Assembly (NCBI GenBank): GCA_003008705.1
Contig: PDUO01000059.1
Coordinates: 1-64,000, forward strand
Length of the DNA: 64,000 bases
Origin: Pezicula radicicola
Lineage: Eukaryota; Ascomycota; Leotiomycetes; Helotiales; Dermateaceae
Reading direction: 5' to 3'
Position numbers and translations under genes: made by a program. Below are positions 22,840 to 34,320 of this stretch, piece by piece. Positions within the stretch are counted from its first letter, which is position 1; the number at the start of each line of letters is the position of its first letter. Below the pieces are notes generated by a model. That model was not told where the DNA came from and searched no databases. It was given only the letters and a program-made list of their open reading frames with translations.

Positions 22840-23442
22840 ATGGCAAACAGACGCGGCTACATTGAGCGTGACCGTCATGGCCGAGAAAGAGTGGTAATCG
22901 AGCGCAGACCCTCCCACCACCGCTCCTCATCTCACTCTCATCAGGTCTCCCCTGGAGAACTCCTAAACGAAGCCGAAGAACGTATAGCCGAGCTCGAACT
23001 CGACAATGGAACACTCCGCCAACAACTCTCCTTTGCGCAATCCCAAGCCTGGGAGACACGGGGACTGCAAACGAATTATCAAACCTTGCAAACGGCGTAT
23101 AATCAGTTGAGAGATGAGCATCATCATTGTAGACACCTGCGTGGACAGCTCGAAGCAAATCTTCGGGAGGTGGACCGGCTCGAAGATAAATTGGATAGCG
23201 AGGAGAAAAGAAATGAGAAATTGGAGGAGAAGGTCAGACTTATGAAAAGAGGAAGTGGAGAAAGAGAGCAATACAGACGGCAGTATGAGGAGAAGAGTGC
23301 TGAATGTGAGCTGCTAAGAAGAAGGTGCGCAGAGAAGGATGAATTTGTTCGTCTTGGGGAAGTGAGAATTGCGCAAAGGGATCGCACCATTTCTGAGCTG
23401 AAGGCCGTCTTGAGGGATTACGGATTGAGGATTCTCCCTTGA
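22840..23442 (+). CDS. small coiled-coil protein, unknown function
   Basis: Single exon of 200 residues from the ATG at 22840 (MANRRGYIERDRHGRERVV). The first 40 residues are basic and Ser/His-rich. From about residue 45 to 190 the sequence is almost wholly a charged helix with heptads (LLNEAEERIAELELDNGTL, LEDKLDSEEKRNEKLEEKV), ending in LKAVLRDYGLRILP. No signal peptide or membrane segment is present. A longer frame opens at 22600 but its extra part is leader-like, so the later ATG is preferred. It resembles in style the gene at 26421 (basic, Ser-rich head plus Glu/Lys/Arg coiled coil), which may be a distant paralogue. Function cannot be inferred. Confidence 0.6.
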   Translation: MANRRGYIERDRHGRERVVIERRPSHHRSSSHSHQVSPGELLNEAEERIAELELDNGTLRQQLSFAQSQAWETRGLQTNYQTLQTAYNQLRDEHHHCRHLRGQLEANLREVDRLEDKLDSEEKRNEKLEEKVRLMKRGSGEREQYRRQYEEKSAECELLRRRCAEKDEFVRLGEVRIAQRDRTISELKAVLRDYGLRILP

Positions 23443-26420
23443 GCTTCATGATTGATGGCCATATTCTCATGTCTATTTGATATATACGTTATTGGCGGAT
23501 CTTGACGACGGCATAGTCACTTTCCGTGACACGGCAACGGCACTGGCACGCGACAAACATCAACTTGGTTGGGATCGGGGTTTGCACTTGACGAGTCTTC
23601 TTCCGCTTTCAACATGGAGCACATACCCACACGTTTAGCCTCGGTTTTTCCATTTCCAAGCTACCGGGACTTTTCACACTCGTGACAAGAAATAGGAATG
23701 TAAGTACTGGCCACCTTTGATACTCATTAGGCATCAACTAACATTTGATTTTGAAGTATTCAACACCCTTCCAAACCCAAATAACTGGAACAGAAGCAAG
23801 GTTCTCCTTGAAAGGATATCTTGCTACCTAATATCTCACGTAAACTTAGCACTCTTGGGTAGAAATCGGCGGCTATTTCGAGGAATTTTGTATTGTTGTA
23901 AGCAATAGAAATTAAGGGGTGTTTCTTGACAAGATGGGTGGGTCTAGAATCTACGAGGAATTTTTGAGAGGGAGGCTTCATACTTGTTGTCTGTTTTGCT
24001 TGCTTTTTCTTTGAGGATTTTTTTGAACTTGTATCAACTTTGATACCTCTTGGTGCTCCGTATCTGAGCTGATATCATCAGCATTGTAAAATAGCTAGCT
24101 AGAAATAGAAATAGAAAATGAATCTCGCGACTCGTAGATTTACCTATTCGCAAAACTCTATGATATTTAGGCTACCTATGGGACTGGGCGCCGCAAAAAG
24201 TCGAACGATGTCGGAAAGGTAAACGGTTCCAGAAAAATGAACGGGGTTCCAAAAAGGTTGAACGGTTCCAGAAGGTTGATGAAATGCGACATGCAACAAA
24301 ACCTCTCGATGTAATGTATCACATGACTTAGATAATCATCCTCCACTAATGAACTCCTTACTTTCTCAGAGTACTTTATACGAAAGTAGCAAAAATACGT
24401 TCAGAATTAGAAAACCAAAAATAAAATGCTGCAGCTCATCTCGAAATAAATTCGTTCCTAACTCTAGGCAACACGAGCATCTCGTGACTGAAGAATCCCA
24501 CATGATCATCATCTGACTCAAAATCTCAGGATCCACTTCTGCGACCTCTTCTTCTCTGCATCGCATTGCATTAACAAGCAACGCCAGCAAGAAGAAAAAA
24601 ACGTCAGACCTGCATCTCTCAACCCCAAGCTCGAGGGAAGACGGAACAACCAAAAAAAAAAAAGACAGAGAACCCACCTAGAGCCCCAAACCATCTCATC
24701 TCGTCTGACAGCGGCGCAGGTAGCCAAGCCCATCAGACAAAACCCGCGACGGTGCTACCGGTAAGCAGCTTAGCAACAAAGAACGCCTTACCATTCAGCC
24801 CTTTTTAAAATTCTCACCCTTTCTCACCCAACCCCATCCATCACTTACGGCTCCCATCCATCAATCACACAACCAATACTTCGTACCTTCATACCCTCCC
24901 AGTTCCGAGCCAAGACCCGAGAGAGTAGGAATAGGAATAGGAATACAAGAGAGGCAAGAGAGCCCAACGTATCAAGGCAACCAGGCTTAGACTACTCTTC
25001 CGTACCTACCACAAGTGTACGTGACGGCGCACGCTACGTGACAGACAGCCCTAAGACAAGGCAACTAACTTCCTTGTCCCTTTCTCTTGTCTCTTGCCTC
25101 CTACCCCCTTCCTACTAATCAACGCCAACCTATCAAGCCTATCCCATCCAATTGATCGTTACCATAACCAATACAGTACGAAGTCTACCCATGAACCTAA
25201 GCGCCGCGGCGCCCTTTCACTCCATGGATAGTATTAGCGAAAAAAAGCAATAACTGGTAATCAGCCCTCTATCATCGTCGTACAATAAAAGAGTCATACT
25301 CAACCCAATTATTATTCTTTTCGGATCCTTCGACTTCCAGGAATTATCAATCCCCCTAATTAACCCTCAATTAAATCAAATCAAAAATCCTGGAGTCATA
25401 CTGTAGCAGTACTCGACCTCATCAGCAACCCCCTCAAAAGCCGAATAACGCGACTTACCGAAAAGAGAGGCCCCCATCTCAGCAAACTGGTAGGTACCTA
25501 ACCCAAAAATTATGCGCAGCTGCGCAGCAAGAAACCCGAGAATTCCACACCCTGTTTTTTTGTCTCTCGGTCGGAAAAAAAAAGCCTGTTAATGATTTCA
25601 TGTGCCTCATTTCTCGGTGAGCGTTTAAGGAGGAGTGTGTTGGTGTGTGTAACTTTGGTAAGGATTTGTCGACGCCGTAGATGTGTGGAAGGGTATGAGT
25701 CTTTTTCGGATTCGGGTATTCTTTCTACAGTAGTCTACTACTGGACAGCACAGCTAGCACAGCCCATCCTCCGTGTGTATGTGCAGTGGTCCGTCCCGTA
25801 GTTTCAGGGCGTAAATCCCCATAATGCCATCATACGATTAAACTACGTTCGTTCATTAGCTAGGGTTTTGACTAGGACTGCGGGTTGCGCTTGTGTAGAG
25901 GGTGGTAGGGCTGGTGGGCTATGACTATTACTCTTTTGCTGCGAACTAGCTCGCGCTCCCTCTAGGCAGGATAGGCAGGACAGGCAACAATGGTTATAGA
26001 GGAGCGGATCTGCTGATTGATTAGGTTTCTGGCTTTTTCGTTTCCTTTTTAAATACAATACAATAATCGAAAGCATCTTTAACTAGAGGGATTTGTGATT
26101 CCTTTATATACTCGACAGTCCCCTTGATCAAGGCCAACTTGCTCGCCTTACCAACACTATCCATTTATCCATTCATTGTTACCTATTGCCTACCTACCTA
26201 GTCCAGCCTTGCAGTGGATTCATCTGTATTGAGACCCAACATAACGCGATCTTACGAAAAAAAAAACAGCCTTACTTTCTACCTAGACACAGCTTACAAC
26301 CAATCTACAACCAACACATACATCCTTCATCAGGCATAGGTCGTCGTCGCACGCCTCACTCATACAGCTACCTATCACGTGTCCAACCTATCATTCAATC
26401 CAACCCAACCCAACCCAATA
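23443..26420. other. long intergenic region, possible long 5' leader
   Basis: Nearly 3 kb with no supported gene. It includes a tandem repeat at 24203-24290, described separately, and GC-poor filler. From about 26090 to 26420 the sequence is CA/CT-rich and lies just upstream of a start codon, ending in three CAACC copies. It is a likely transcription start and leader area for the gene at 26421. Small ORFs at 24366-24733 and 25592-25801 have no recognisable features. Confidence 0.4.
24203..24290 (+). repeat. short tandem repeat with heat-shock-element-like words
   Basis: Three diverged copies of about 20-24 bases, each built on AACGGTTCCAGAAG-like sequence, at about 24221, 24240 and 24260. 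Two copies contain TTCCAGAA, which matches the TTCnnGAA core of heat-shock elements. The nearest downstream start codon on the plus strand is more than 2 kb away, so any regulatory role is a guess. Confidence 0.45.
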
Positions 26421-27260
26421 ATGTCCGGCACAAGAGACAAACGGGACAAGAAAGTCCATTACTCCACATCACCCAAAGACAAAGATCGTCACAGTTACCA
26501 ACAACATGAATATCGCAGTAGCCGAGACTCAGGCATCGGATCCTCAACCCGAGCATCGCTCGAAACCAACGAGAACCCGTTCGCGCCACGCTCCACAGAA
26601 TCCCAACGCTATGATCTCCGTGCCTTGCAGGAGGCATATGATGCTGCTGTTGCCAAGATAGAGAGATTGGAGAATGCTAATGCTGATTTGGATCGTATGC
26701 AGAAGAAGGCTAGTGAGGAGAGAAGGACGTACAAGAGAGATTACGAGGCGATGGTTGTGAAGTATGACAAACTCATTGTCAAGAATCAGGAGTTGGAAGA
26801 AGAGAAGGGAAATTTGAAGGATAAAATTGAGAGGCTGGAGAAGAGGGAGAAGGAATACCGATCGGGTTCGTCGACTACGACCACCTCTTCGTCTTCGCGA
26901 ACATCACCATCAGGAGGCAGCTCAAGGAGAGAAGAAGACCGAACTTCAAGACCTCCTCAAGTCAGAATTCGAGAGCCTGGGGAGAAACGATCATCATCGC
27001 GCTCGAGGAGATCCTCGTTCTCTTCTCAGCCACCACCACCACCAGCCGTTCCACAACCATCACCAAAGCACAATCCGTTTTTCCCAGCTGGAACTGGTAT
27101 TCCTGTTACCAGAGCCATGCCGTTGACTACCGCAAGTTATACTGGATCGCACTACGTTACGAGCCCTGCGCCGCAGACTGCAAATTATGTTGCGAGCTCT
27201 GCACCAAGAAACACTGGTGCTTCTGTACCTGATGGATCATATCACCGATTTCCATTGTGA
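26421..27260 (+). CDS. coiled-coil protein with basic Ser-rich tail, unknown function
   Basis: Single exon of 279 residues from MSGTRDKRDKKVHY. A disordered basic head contains SSRDSGIGSS, a phosphodegron-like DSG motif. Residues about 70-150 form a heptad helix (IERLENANADLDRMQ, LIVKNQELEEEKGNLKDKI). The rest is Ser/Thr/Arg-rich with a PPPPPAVPQP stretch and a Tyr/Ala/Pro-rich end. An upstream in-frame Met exists (26379), but the segment before 26421 is the CAACC-repeat leader, so the ATG at 26421 is chosen. No enzymatic or membrane feature is seen. The function is unknown; the form is that of a scaffold or cytoskeleton-associated protein. Confidence 0.6.
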   Translation: MSGTRDKRDKKVHYSTSPKDKDRHSYQQHEYRSSRDSGIGSSTRASLETNENPFAPRSTESQRYDLRALQEAYDAAVAKIERLENANADLDRMQKKASEERRTYKRDYEAMVVKYDKLIVKNQELEEEKGNLKDKIERLEKREKEYRSGSSTTTTSSSSRTSPSGGSSRREEDRTSRPPQVRIREPGEKRSSSRSRRSSFSSQPPPPPAVPQPSPKHNPFFPAGTGIPVTRAMPLTTASYTGSHYVTSPAPQTANYVASSAPRNTGASVPDGSYHRFPL

Positions 27261-27544
27261 AGGACGGTATGCTATGAAGAAGGAAAGGTTGGATTGAATG
27301 CCAATCGAGTCATATGAAGGAGGGGTAGAAATGCAGGTGCATGTCAGCCACCGATGATGCACCGATGTCGCTGGTTGGGAAACCACGATAAGGTTCCCCC
27401 CATTCTCCTCATAGGCAACCGGTTACTGGAAACTACTGAGTCACCAACACTCGTTGCCCAATTCCTTTGGCAGATTCCAAAAAATAACAATTCCAATACA
27501 AAAACAACAATTGACCAAAAAAAGTACTTTACCACCATACAAAA

Positions 27545-28297
27545 ATGCCGAAATTCTTCGATAGTATCTCTGATGATCTCGCAGCCTGGGCATGCGCGCA
27601 ACCCCTCTTCTTCACAGCATCAGCGCCATTGACGGGCAAGCACATCAACATATCTCCCAAAGGCTTGCCAACCTCGACCTTCACAATCTTCTCTCCTACC
27701 CAATGTGGATACATTGATGCGACCGGCTCAGGGAGCGAGACAATCTCCCATATTTACGAGAATGGCCGCGTAACAATTATGTTCTGCTCATTTGGGGCTT
27801 CCCCAGGCATTATGCGATTCTTCTGCACAGGCCGAGTCGTCGAATGGGATACACCCGAATTCGAAACCTTAATTGAGAAAATGGGAAAGCAAAAAGTTGA
27901 AGGAGCTCGTGCCGTTATTGTATTGGATGTTTTTAAAGTCCAAACGTCGTGTGGATATGGAGTTCCTAAATTGAGCAAGAAGGAGAATAGTGATCCGGAG
28001 AAGGCGCCGCAGAATAGCTTTGAGGATCGGGATACTTTAGGTCATTGGGCGGGGAAGACGGTGGAGAAAGGAGAGATGAAGCAATATCAAATGAGTAACA
28101 ATGCGAGGAGTCTGGATGGTGTTCCTGGTCTACGTACAGCGAGGAGGGACTTGGGCGAGAGGTTATGGTTGACTGATCGGACTGCTGGAGTTCGACGAGT
28201 GCTGGCACAAAGGGAGGCTTTGGCCACTGGTGTTTTGATTGGGGTATTACTGGCCTTGCTCGCGCAATTGGGACGATCGGTTTTTATGGGACAGTGA
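27545..28297 (+). CDS. pyridoxamine 5'-phosphate oxidase-like flavin-binding protein with C-terminal membrane anchor
   Basis: Single exon of 250 residues. The N-terminal 145 residues fit the split beta-barrel of fungal pyridoxamine-phosphate-oxidase-like proteins: PLTGKHINISPKGLPT, then YIDATGSGSETISHI, ENGRVTIMFCSFGASPGIMR and GRVVEWDT. This fold binds FMN or F420-like cofactors; the true substrate is unknown and PNPO activity itself should not be assumed. After a charged middle with a GHWAGKTVEKGEMKQYQ segment, the last 25 residues are hydrophobic (TGVLIGVLLALLAQLGRSVF). That suggests a tail-anchored protein, which is unusual for the fold in general. The ATG at 27545 directly precedes the conserved start MPKFFDSISDDL. 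Confidence 0.8.
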   Translation: MPKFFDSISDDLAAWACAQPLFFTASAPLTGKHINISPKGLPTSTFTIFSPTQCGYIDATGSGSETISHIYENGRVTIMFCSFGASPGIMRFFCTGRVVEWDTPEFETLIEKMGKQKVEGARAVIVLDVFKVQTSCGYGVPKLSKKENSDPEKAPQNSFEDRDTLGHWAGKTVEKGEMKQYQMSNNARSLDGVPGLRTARRDLGERLWLTDRTAGVRRVLAQREALATGVLIGVLLALLAQLGRSVFMGQ

Positions 28298-30097
28298 TAG
28301 GTGTATAGTATTGAGTGCCTGCGAATCCAGACGCGGCTTTAGGTTGATATGGCGGTTTGCTGCTTATATTTTGTAGGAGGTAGTGGTTTGGTCGTTTACT
28401 TTGTGTTTTATTATCGCTTTGTAGCTGTACTGTATCCTAATCAATATCTTCAAGACCATACATATCCTCATTCTTCGCAATTCATGGTGTGCTTCATCCT
28501 GACAAGGCTAAACGTTCATGTATATACGTTATTCCTTGCCTCGTCTTCATATCGCTCCTGAAATAGGCCCTAACTAAGTTAGTAATTTGGTGGTATGAGC
28601 TTAAGGAGCTTGGGATTGAATGGATGGTTGTTGTGGGTGGGGGATGTATTGAGTTGTAAGGATCGCAGCGAGAAATGTAGAAAATTATCCCACTTGGGTT
28701 AATGATCCCTGCCGGCAGCACTACTTGTACTGCGGTGTGACGCTAGCAAATTCATGAAATTCGAGATTGACATCACTTCATGTCCGTGCAACAAAGCAGA
28801 GGAAGCGCAATGAAAAATAGTAAAAAGGAGATATCTGTTAGATATTTATTAATATCCTGTAAGAGCAAGAAAAAGAAAAAGGGTAAAGATCATTACCACA
28901 CTCTCTATGCAGTATAATCCCTTGCCCCTGAAAGAAAGAAAAAGGTCAAAGATCGCTATATTTCATAGATGGTTCGAATGGATAGTATAAAACTTGGTTT
29001 TACTATCAGGTACGGAGTTCGAGGATAGTAAATTCGTTGTTCGTCCGGATTAGCGGATTTATCTTTCTTGTGACTCTTGAGTAGAAAATCTTAGATAGAG
29101 GTCGTTTACTAGAGAAATTGATTCTGTAGAGTAGAGTCGACTTGAAGAAGAAAAGACGAGGTTGTGAGGAGAGAGATTATACCTAGGTAGATTTCGAGCG
29201 TAGATCATGTGATAGGATCTAATGCAATCAGGTTTGCTGGGTTGTTAAACACGGCATTTATTTTTTTCCTTTTTCGCGTACAGATGGTTTCACAGAAAAA
29301 AGTGAGAAAAATTGCCGGCCGCCGGCAAGTCTTTGGACCAACCACACGTAATAAAAGGAATCCATCTCGGGTCTTCAGTGCAATATACAATTGCCGCTGA
29401 TGTGCAACAAAACTTCTTGTTCGTTTTGTTTTGAAGTGGTGCTAAGACTTTTATTGGTTCAGATGCGAAAATGTAGTGGCGAGTGGTCTGTTTTTTTGGG
29501 GGGGGTAAAGAGCTTCCGTAAAGTATCGGCTGTTGTATGTGCATTGTTCGTTTCTGTGCCGCATGTCTTGTAGTTGCCTTGGTTGGGTTTTGTATGACTT
29601 CATGGTAACCTTATAACACTTACTACTTTTTATAAATATATATAAAAAGTTCTTCGTATATTTAAATCTAAGAAATAAAACTAAATTTTTACTTATAGAT
29701 AGATTATGATATATACTTAATACTATATATATACTAACAAGTATTTAAAGGAATTAAGCTTACTTGAGTTTAATATTACTTATTTAAGTATGAAATATAT
29801 TAGTTTAAGATTAATATACCTACTTTAAGCAATATATAGTAGTTTGTTCTGAGCCTAGCTAAGACAACAACTATAGTAGAAGACAAAGCACATCTAACTC
29901 ATTTATTGCCGCAGCTTGCTTGGCAAATATCTTAGCTATGACTCCCGGCAGGCGACGGTTCACCGCCCTAGTAGCGCTAGAGCCTTTCGGTTCTTGGCCC
30001 CGCCCCCGCTCTCCAGCAGAAAAACTTTTGAACTTGCCTGTCAAGTTCCGATCACAAAACACGACCACAACAACAACATCAACAACAATCGACTAAG
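28298..30097. other. intergenic with an AT-rich RIP-like core
   Basis: No gene seen. The region 29605-29850 is TA-rich and CA/TG-poor like the other decayed islands. Immediately after it, 29900-30097 returns to normal composition and ends in a CAA-rich leader before the adenylosuccinate lyase start codon. Confidence 0.5.
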
Positions 30098-32373
30098 ATG
30101 TCAGGCAACGATACTTACCAGACGCCGCTGGCTTCACGCTATGCCAGTAAGTTACTCAGCACAGCATGGAAATGCCCTCCAAAGTTCCGAACAGATAGGA
30201 CATTGGTGGGGCATTGCAGACTGACTTGCCTCTCCAAGTGATCACCTTCTAACATTTTGAACGTACAGGCATGCAAATGAAGACCATATTCTCAGCGCGA
30301 ACTCGAGCGTCAACATGGAGACAGTAAGGATATCCATAGTTTTATTGCTCCCAAAACATTCTTGGCTTTTACTCTCACACATAAACATGGCACATCATGA
30401 TGCAGCTTTGTTTACTTCTTCATTGTTCAATTGCTAGCGAAACATTCCAGATTTAGGCTGACTTTCTGATATAGATTATGGGTCTGGCTCGCAGAAGCTG
30501 AGAAGGAGCTTGGACTGGACATCTCCGACGAAGCAATCTCCCAAATGAAAGCTAACATTACCATGACCGATAAAGACTTCGAAGTTGCTGCGGAGGAGGA
30601 GAAGTGGGTTCCCACACACAACTACAAAACATAAGAACGCACTTCTAACAAATCAATCCAGGAGGCGTCGACATGATGTTATGGGTTCGTCTTCCAAGTA
30701 TTCCAAATACAGATCAAACAATGTATTGACTGAAAGAAGCACACATCCACGCCTTTGGCCAAGTTGCTCCTGCTGCCGCAGGAATCATTCACTGGGGTGC
30801 TACGTCTTGCTATTGTACCGTGAGTCTCGGAATAGATGGATATGAATACAAACATGTGCTGACATAAAGTAGGACAATGCAGATCTCATCTTCCTCCGTG
30901 ATGGACTCGATCTCCTCCTTCCAAAATTAGCCGTCATTATCCATAAATTAGCAAAATTTGCTATAGAATATAAGGACATGCCGACACTTGGATTTACACA
31001 TTATCAACCGGCTCAACTTATCACTGTCGGGAGAAGAGCGGCTCAATGGACTCAAGATCTCCTGATGGATCTCGAGGATATCGCAAAAGTTCGCGCAGAC
31101 TTGCGTTACCGGGGTGCACAAGGTACAACTGGTACTCAAGCATCATTGTGAGTCAGGTCCTTATGTGTTCCATTTTGCAATTACTAACAATTGCACACAG
31201 CATGGAGATCTTCCACGGCGATAGCACAAAAATCGACAAACTCAATGAAATCCTTGCCGAGAAAGCTGGTTTCTCTTCCTGCTACTCGATATCAACTCAA
31301 AGTAGGTTCACTCCCAAGACTTTAAATCCTCCGTAGGACTACAGTGTAGAATGTTAAATTAGGATTTGAACATTCCGAGAGCGGCAATGCTACAAAGAAT
31401 GTTGAAATTGAACTTGAACTTTGAGAGCGGTGGGGCTCTGCAAAATGTTTGAAGTGGCTGACTCGATTTGCTACAGCATACACCCGAAAAGTCGATCTCC
31501 GAGTTGCCAATGCTCTTGCTGCCTTCGGTGCAACGGTCCAGAGAATCACAGGTGATATCAGACATCTAGCATCCCATAAGGAGATGGAGGAGCCTTTCGA
31601 GAAGGATCAGATTGGAAGTAGTGCCATGGCATACAAGCGAAATCCTATGCGCTGCGAGCGAATTGCTGGACTTGGACGTCATCTCGCAAACCTGAACAAG
31701 GACGCATCAGACACTTACGCTCAACAGTGGTTTGAAAGAACTTTGGACGATTCGTACGTATATCCGGACTCCTTGAACTCTTTGTCCTATTACTCCTCAG
31801 ATTTTCATTCTCAAGTCATGTACTCCCAAGATAGCTCCAGGGGGTCTATTCTAATCTATTTGCTCTTGAAATATCTTGAGGAGAATGCTGACTCCGTGAT
31901 CATCCAGTGCTATTCGGAGAATCTACATCCCTGAGATGTTCTTAAGCGCTGATGCCATCTGCATGACACTCGATAACGTCGTATCCGGTCTTGTCGTTTA
32001 CCCTAATAGAATCCATAGTCGTCTCATGGAAGAGCTTCCGTTCATGGCAACCGAGAACATTATCATGAAGCTTGTCTCTCTCGGCAAATCAAGACAAGAG
32101 GCTCATGAGGAGGTGCGGGTTTTGTCCCACCAAGCAAGTGATGTTGTGAAGAAGGAAGGAAAGAAGAACGATTTGATTGAGAGAATCAAGAAGACAGAAT
32201 TCTTCAAGCCTATCTTGGGAGAAGTTGATGATCTCTTAGATCCGGTGAATTTTATTGGAAGATGTCCGGAGCAGGTTTCGAAATTTTGCGGAGAGAGTGG
32301 TGAGGTCCAGGAGGCGTTAAAGCCATACAAGAAGTTCATTGAAGAGAGCAAAGATATTGAGCTGAATGTTTGA
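30098..32373 (+). CDS. ade13: adenylosuccinate lyase
   Basis: Purine biosynthesis enzyme that removes fumarate from SAICAR and from adenylosuccinate; cytosolic homotetramer. Nine exons can be followed from [16 protein letters not shown]. They give [48 protein letters not shown] (a conserved TS active-site motif) and [19 protein letters not shown]. Next come [38 protein letters not shown] (fumarate-lyase signature) and [11 protein letters not shown]. The C-terminus is complete (SKDIELNV). Introns are small, except about 31302-31477 and 31755-31907 (about 150-175 bases); one donor is GTTCGT. Length and motif order match yeast Ade13. It is the most firmly identified housekeeping gene of the right-central part and has no functional neighbours. 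Confidence 0.93.
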
Positions 32374-33341
32374 GAGTTTTCCGAGATACTAGCATCACAG
32401 GACAATCTCGTGTTGGATAGGGAAGCACTTTGGAGGGACGGAATTTAGCAAGGCATCACTCTCTACTTTTGTTCATTCTAGAGAGCCCGTATCCAAGCAC
32501 AGTACATTCATGAAAATCAAATAGGCAGTGCTCAACCTCGATCAACTCTATCAGCATGTTTTCAACCCCTGTTACCACCTGGTGACGCAGAAGAGAGCTC
32601 CAGCAACTGTATAACAATCTAGAATCTCGGGTCAAACCTCTCAGTCGTGAAAGGCTCGCTGAGGATGTTGACAAATCTCTCGACTGAATTCAAGTCAGCT
32701 TGAATATGGGAATGGTGCCCCCCCACCACAAGGAATCATCCAAATACTCAACAAAGACTGACCTCCCCACGCGTATTCGAGTAGTATGGAGTGCCTGCTG
32801 GTCTCAAGTCGTGGGATGCTTGAAACTGAAAGAAGGCTAATGTTGATGAGAAAGCTGTTAGGAAGCACAATGAGAAGTTCTGGAAGTGAATTAAAGAGTG
32901 TAAACAAGGGTTGAAGGAGCTCATCACTTTTGAGAAATAGCATCCGTTACTATTGGAACGGATTGTGGGTGCTTCGATTCACACGAGGGCACTTCGGCAG
33001 GCAAGACATAACCCTTTCTGGCTAGTCTCACCAACTCTGAAACCTCTGTGTTCTAACACCTTCCCCATCGACAGCCTCGAGTCCTACAATCTTCGCTCCC
33101 AGTAGAATCATCTTCGTCCTCTTCCATTGTTCCTCGCTTTGCGAAGCGCGCAAAACCTCCCCCCTTCTACTTCAACGCCCCAAAACCAACCCCGAAACAA
33201 CTGCGGTAGCTCCGAGAACCTTGAGATACTATTGGTCTCGACCGAAAAGAATACGGAACTTTAGAGTGCTGGCGCTGGCGCTGGCAGGGTGAACTCCGTC
33301 AAAAACATTTTAGTGAATCAACCAATGTCTACCAGATCACT
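32374..33341. other. intergenic, no gene seen
   Basis: Ordinary composition. Short ORFs on the minus strand (32456-32674, 32695-32943) show no motif. I see nothing else. Confidence 0.4.
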
Positions 33342-33959
33342 ATGGCCAGACCTAAGGAAGATGCGCAACCTCCAGCTATCAAGCGAAAGCGCAACGAGAA
33401 TGCTAAAACTCATACCAAGAATAGGGATGATGCAGAATCGCACTCTGCAAAGAAGTAGAAGTTGCAGACGAGAAAGTACCCCTGTCCACTAGCAAGGAAG
33501 CTAAGGTGCACTTGGATGTCTAAACTATTCTTCGATTCCAAGACCCATAGCAGAATCCCCAACCCTCTCATACACGCAAGAAGACAGGCTGGAGAGCAAG
33601 AAAGTTCACTTCTTCTTCCCTGCCTCAGCTGCTTCAAACAAGGGCTCTTATGCAATATCAACAACACGAGAGGGGAATGCTCCAACTGTATTGAATCAAA
33701 TCGATCGATCAAGTCTCGGATATATTATCCATGCACACCTTGCGGCCTTGCTAGCCAAAAGCCAACTCAAAGTAACGAATTGGACTTGCTTGACGATGAA
33801 CTTCCCGCCTCAGATGCTGAACTCAGCCAGAATGGTTTTGTTGAGGTTCTTGCGACAGATAAGACAAATTCTACTAGAGTATGCTCCGTGGCAAGCGATC
33901 AGCTAATATTTCGGCAACGATTTGGGGGTGTTCAGCATCGAGGGTATCAAGTGTTCTAA
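33342..33959 (+). pseudogene. decayed Cys-rich (Zn-cluster-like) gene
   Basis: A start-like segment in one frame, MARPKEDAQPPAIKRKRN (33342 onward), is basic like a nuclear localisation region and stops at a TAG after about 38 codons. In another frame, farther on, PCLSCFKQGLLCNINN followed by GECSNCI gives Cys spacing C-x2-C-x6-C-x8-C-x2-C, reminiscent of fungal zinc-binding clusters. A downstream part carries CTPCGL. The two halves sit in different frames with no good intron between them, so the gene looks frameshifted. A real spliced gene cannot be ruled out. Confidence 0.35.
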
Positions 33960-34007
33960 TATACTGTCTTTGCTTCGCCAAGAATTTGCGGAGAGTCTTA
34001 AATCTCA

Positions 34008-34320
34008 TTAAACCAGCATTAAACCGCGTAGCTTTATATTAATATGACCTTTGAACTCACGCGTTGTAACCCTGGTGCGTGTATTTAGTTTCCATCGACC
34101 CTTAGGCTCGTTATTAGAAGAAGCCTTGACTAAACCTTCAAGAGGGTTAGGTCGAGTAGTAACTAGAAGAATGGTTGTGTCCTCCATTGTATACCTATGA
34201 CGTTTATTTGGTTTCCGTTCGCATTTGAATTTGTCATCAATGATATTGACCGGATCTTTAGAGGAGTTAGGCTTAGCAGTAATTGGAAGGGTAGGCATAA
34301 CCTCGATTTCAATTTCAATA
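34008..34320 (-). repeat. short ORF made of two diverged copies of about 110 bp
   Basis: The minus-strand frame (96 codons) contains the same segment twice: a T-A/T-K/R-P-N core, then a Val-containing stretch and a basic K/R-x-K-x-N-x-R-x-R end. At DNA level the two copies lie at about 34085-34180 and 34195-34300. This looks like a remnant of a repetitive gene or element; no function is seen. It is not annotated as a gene. Confidence 0.4.
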
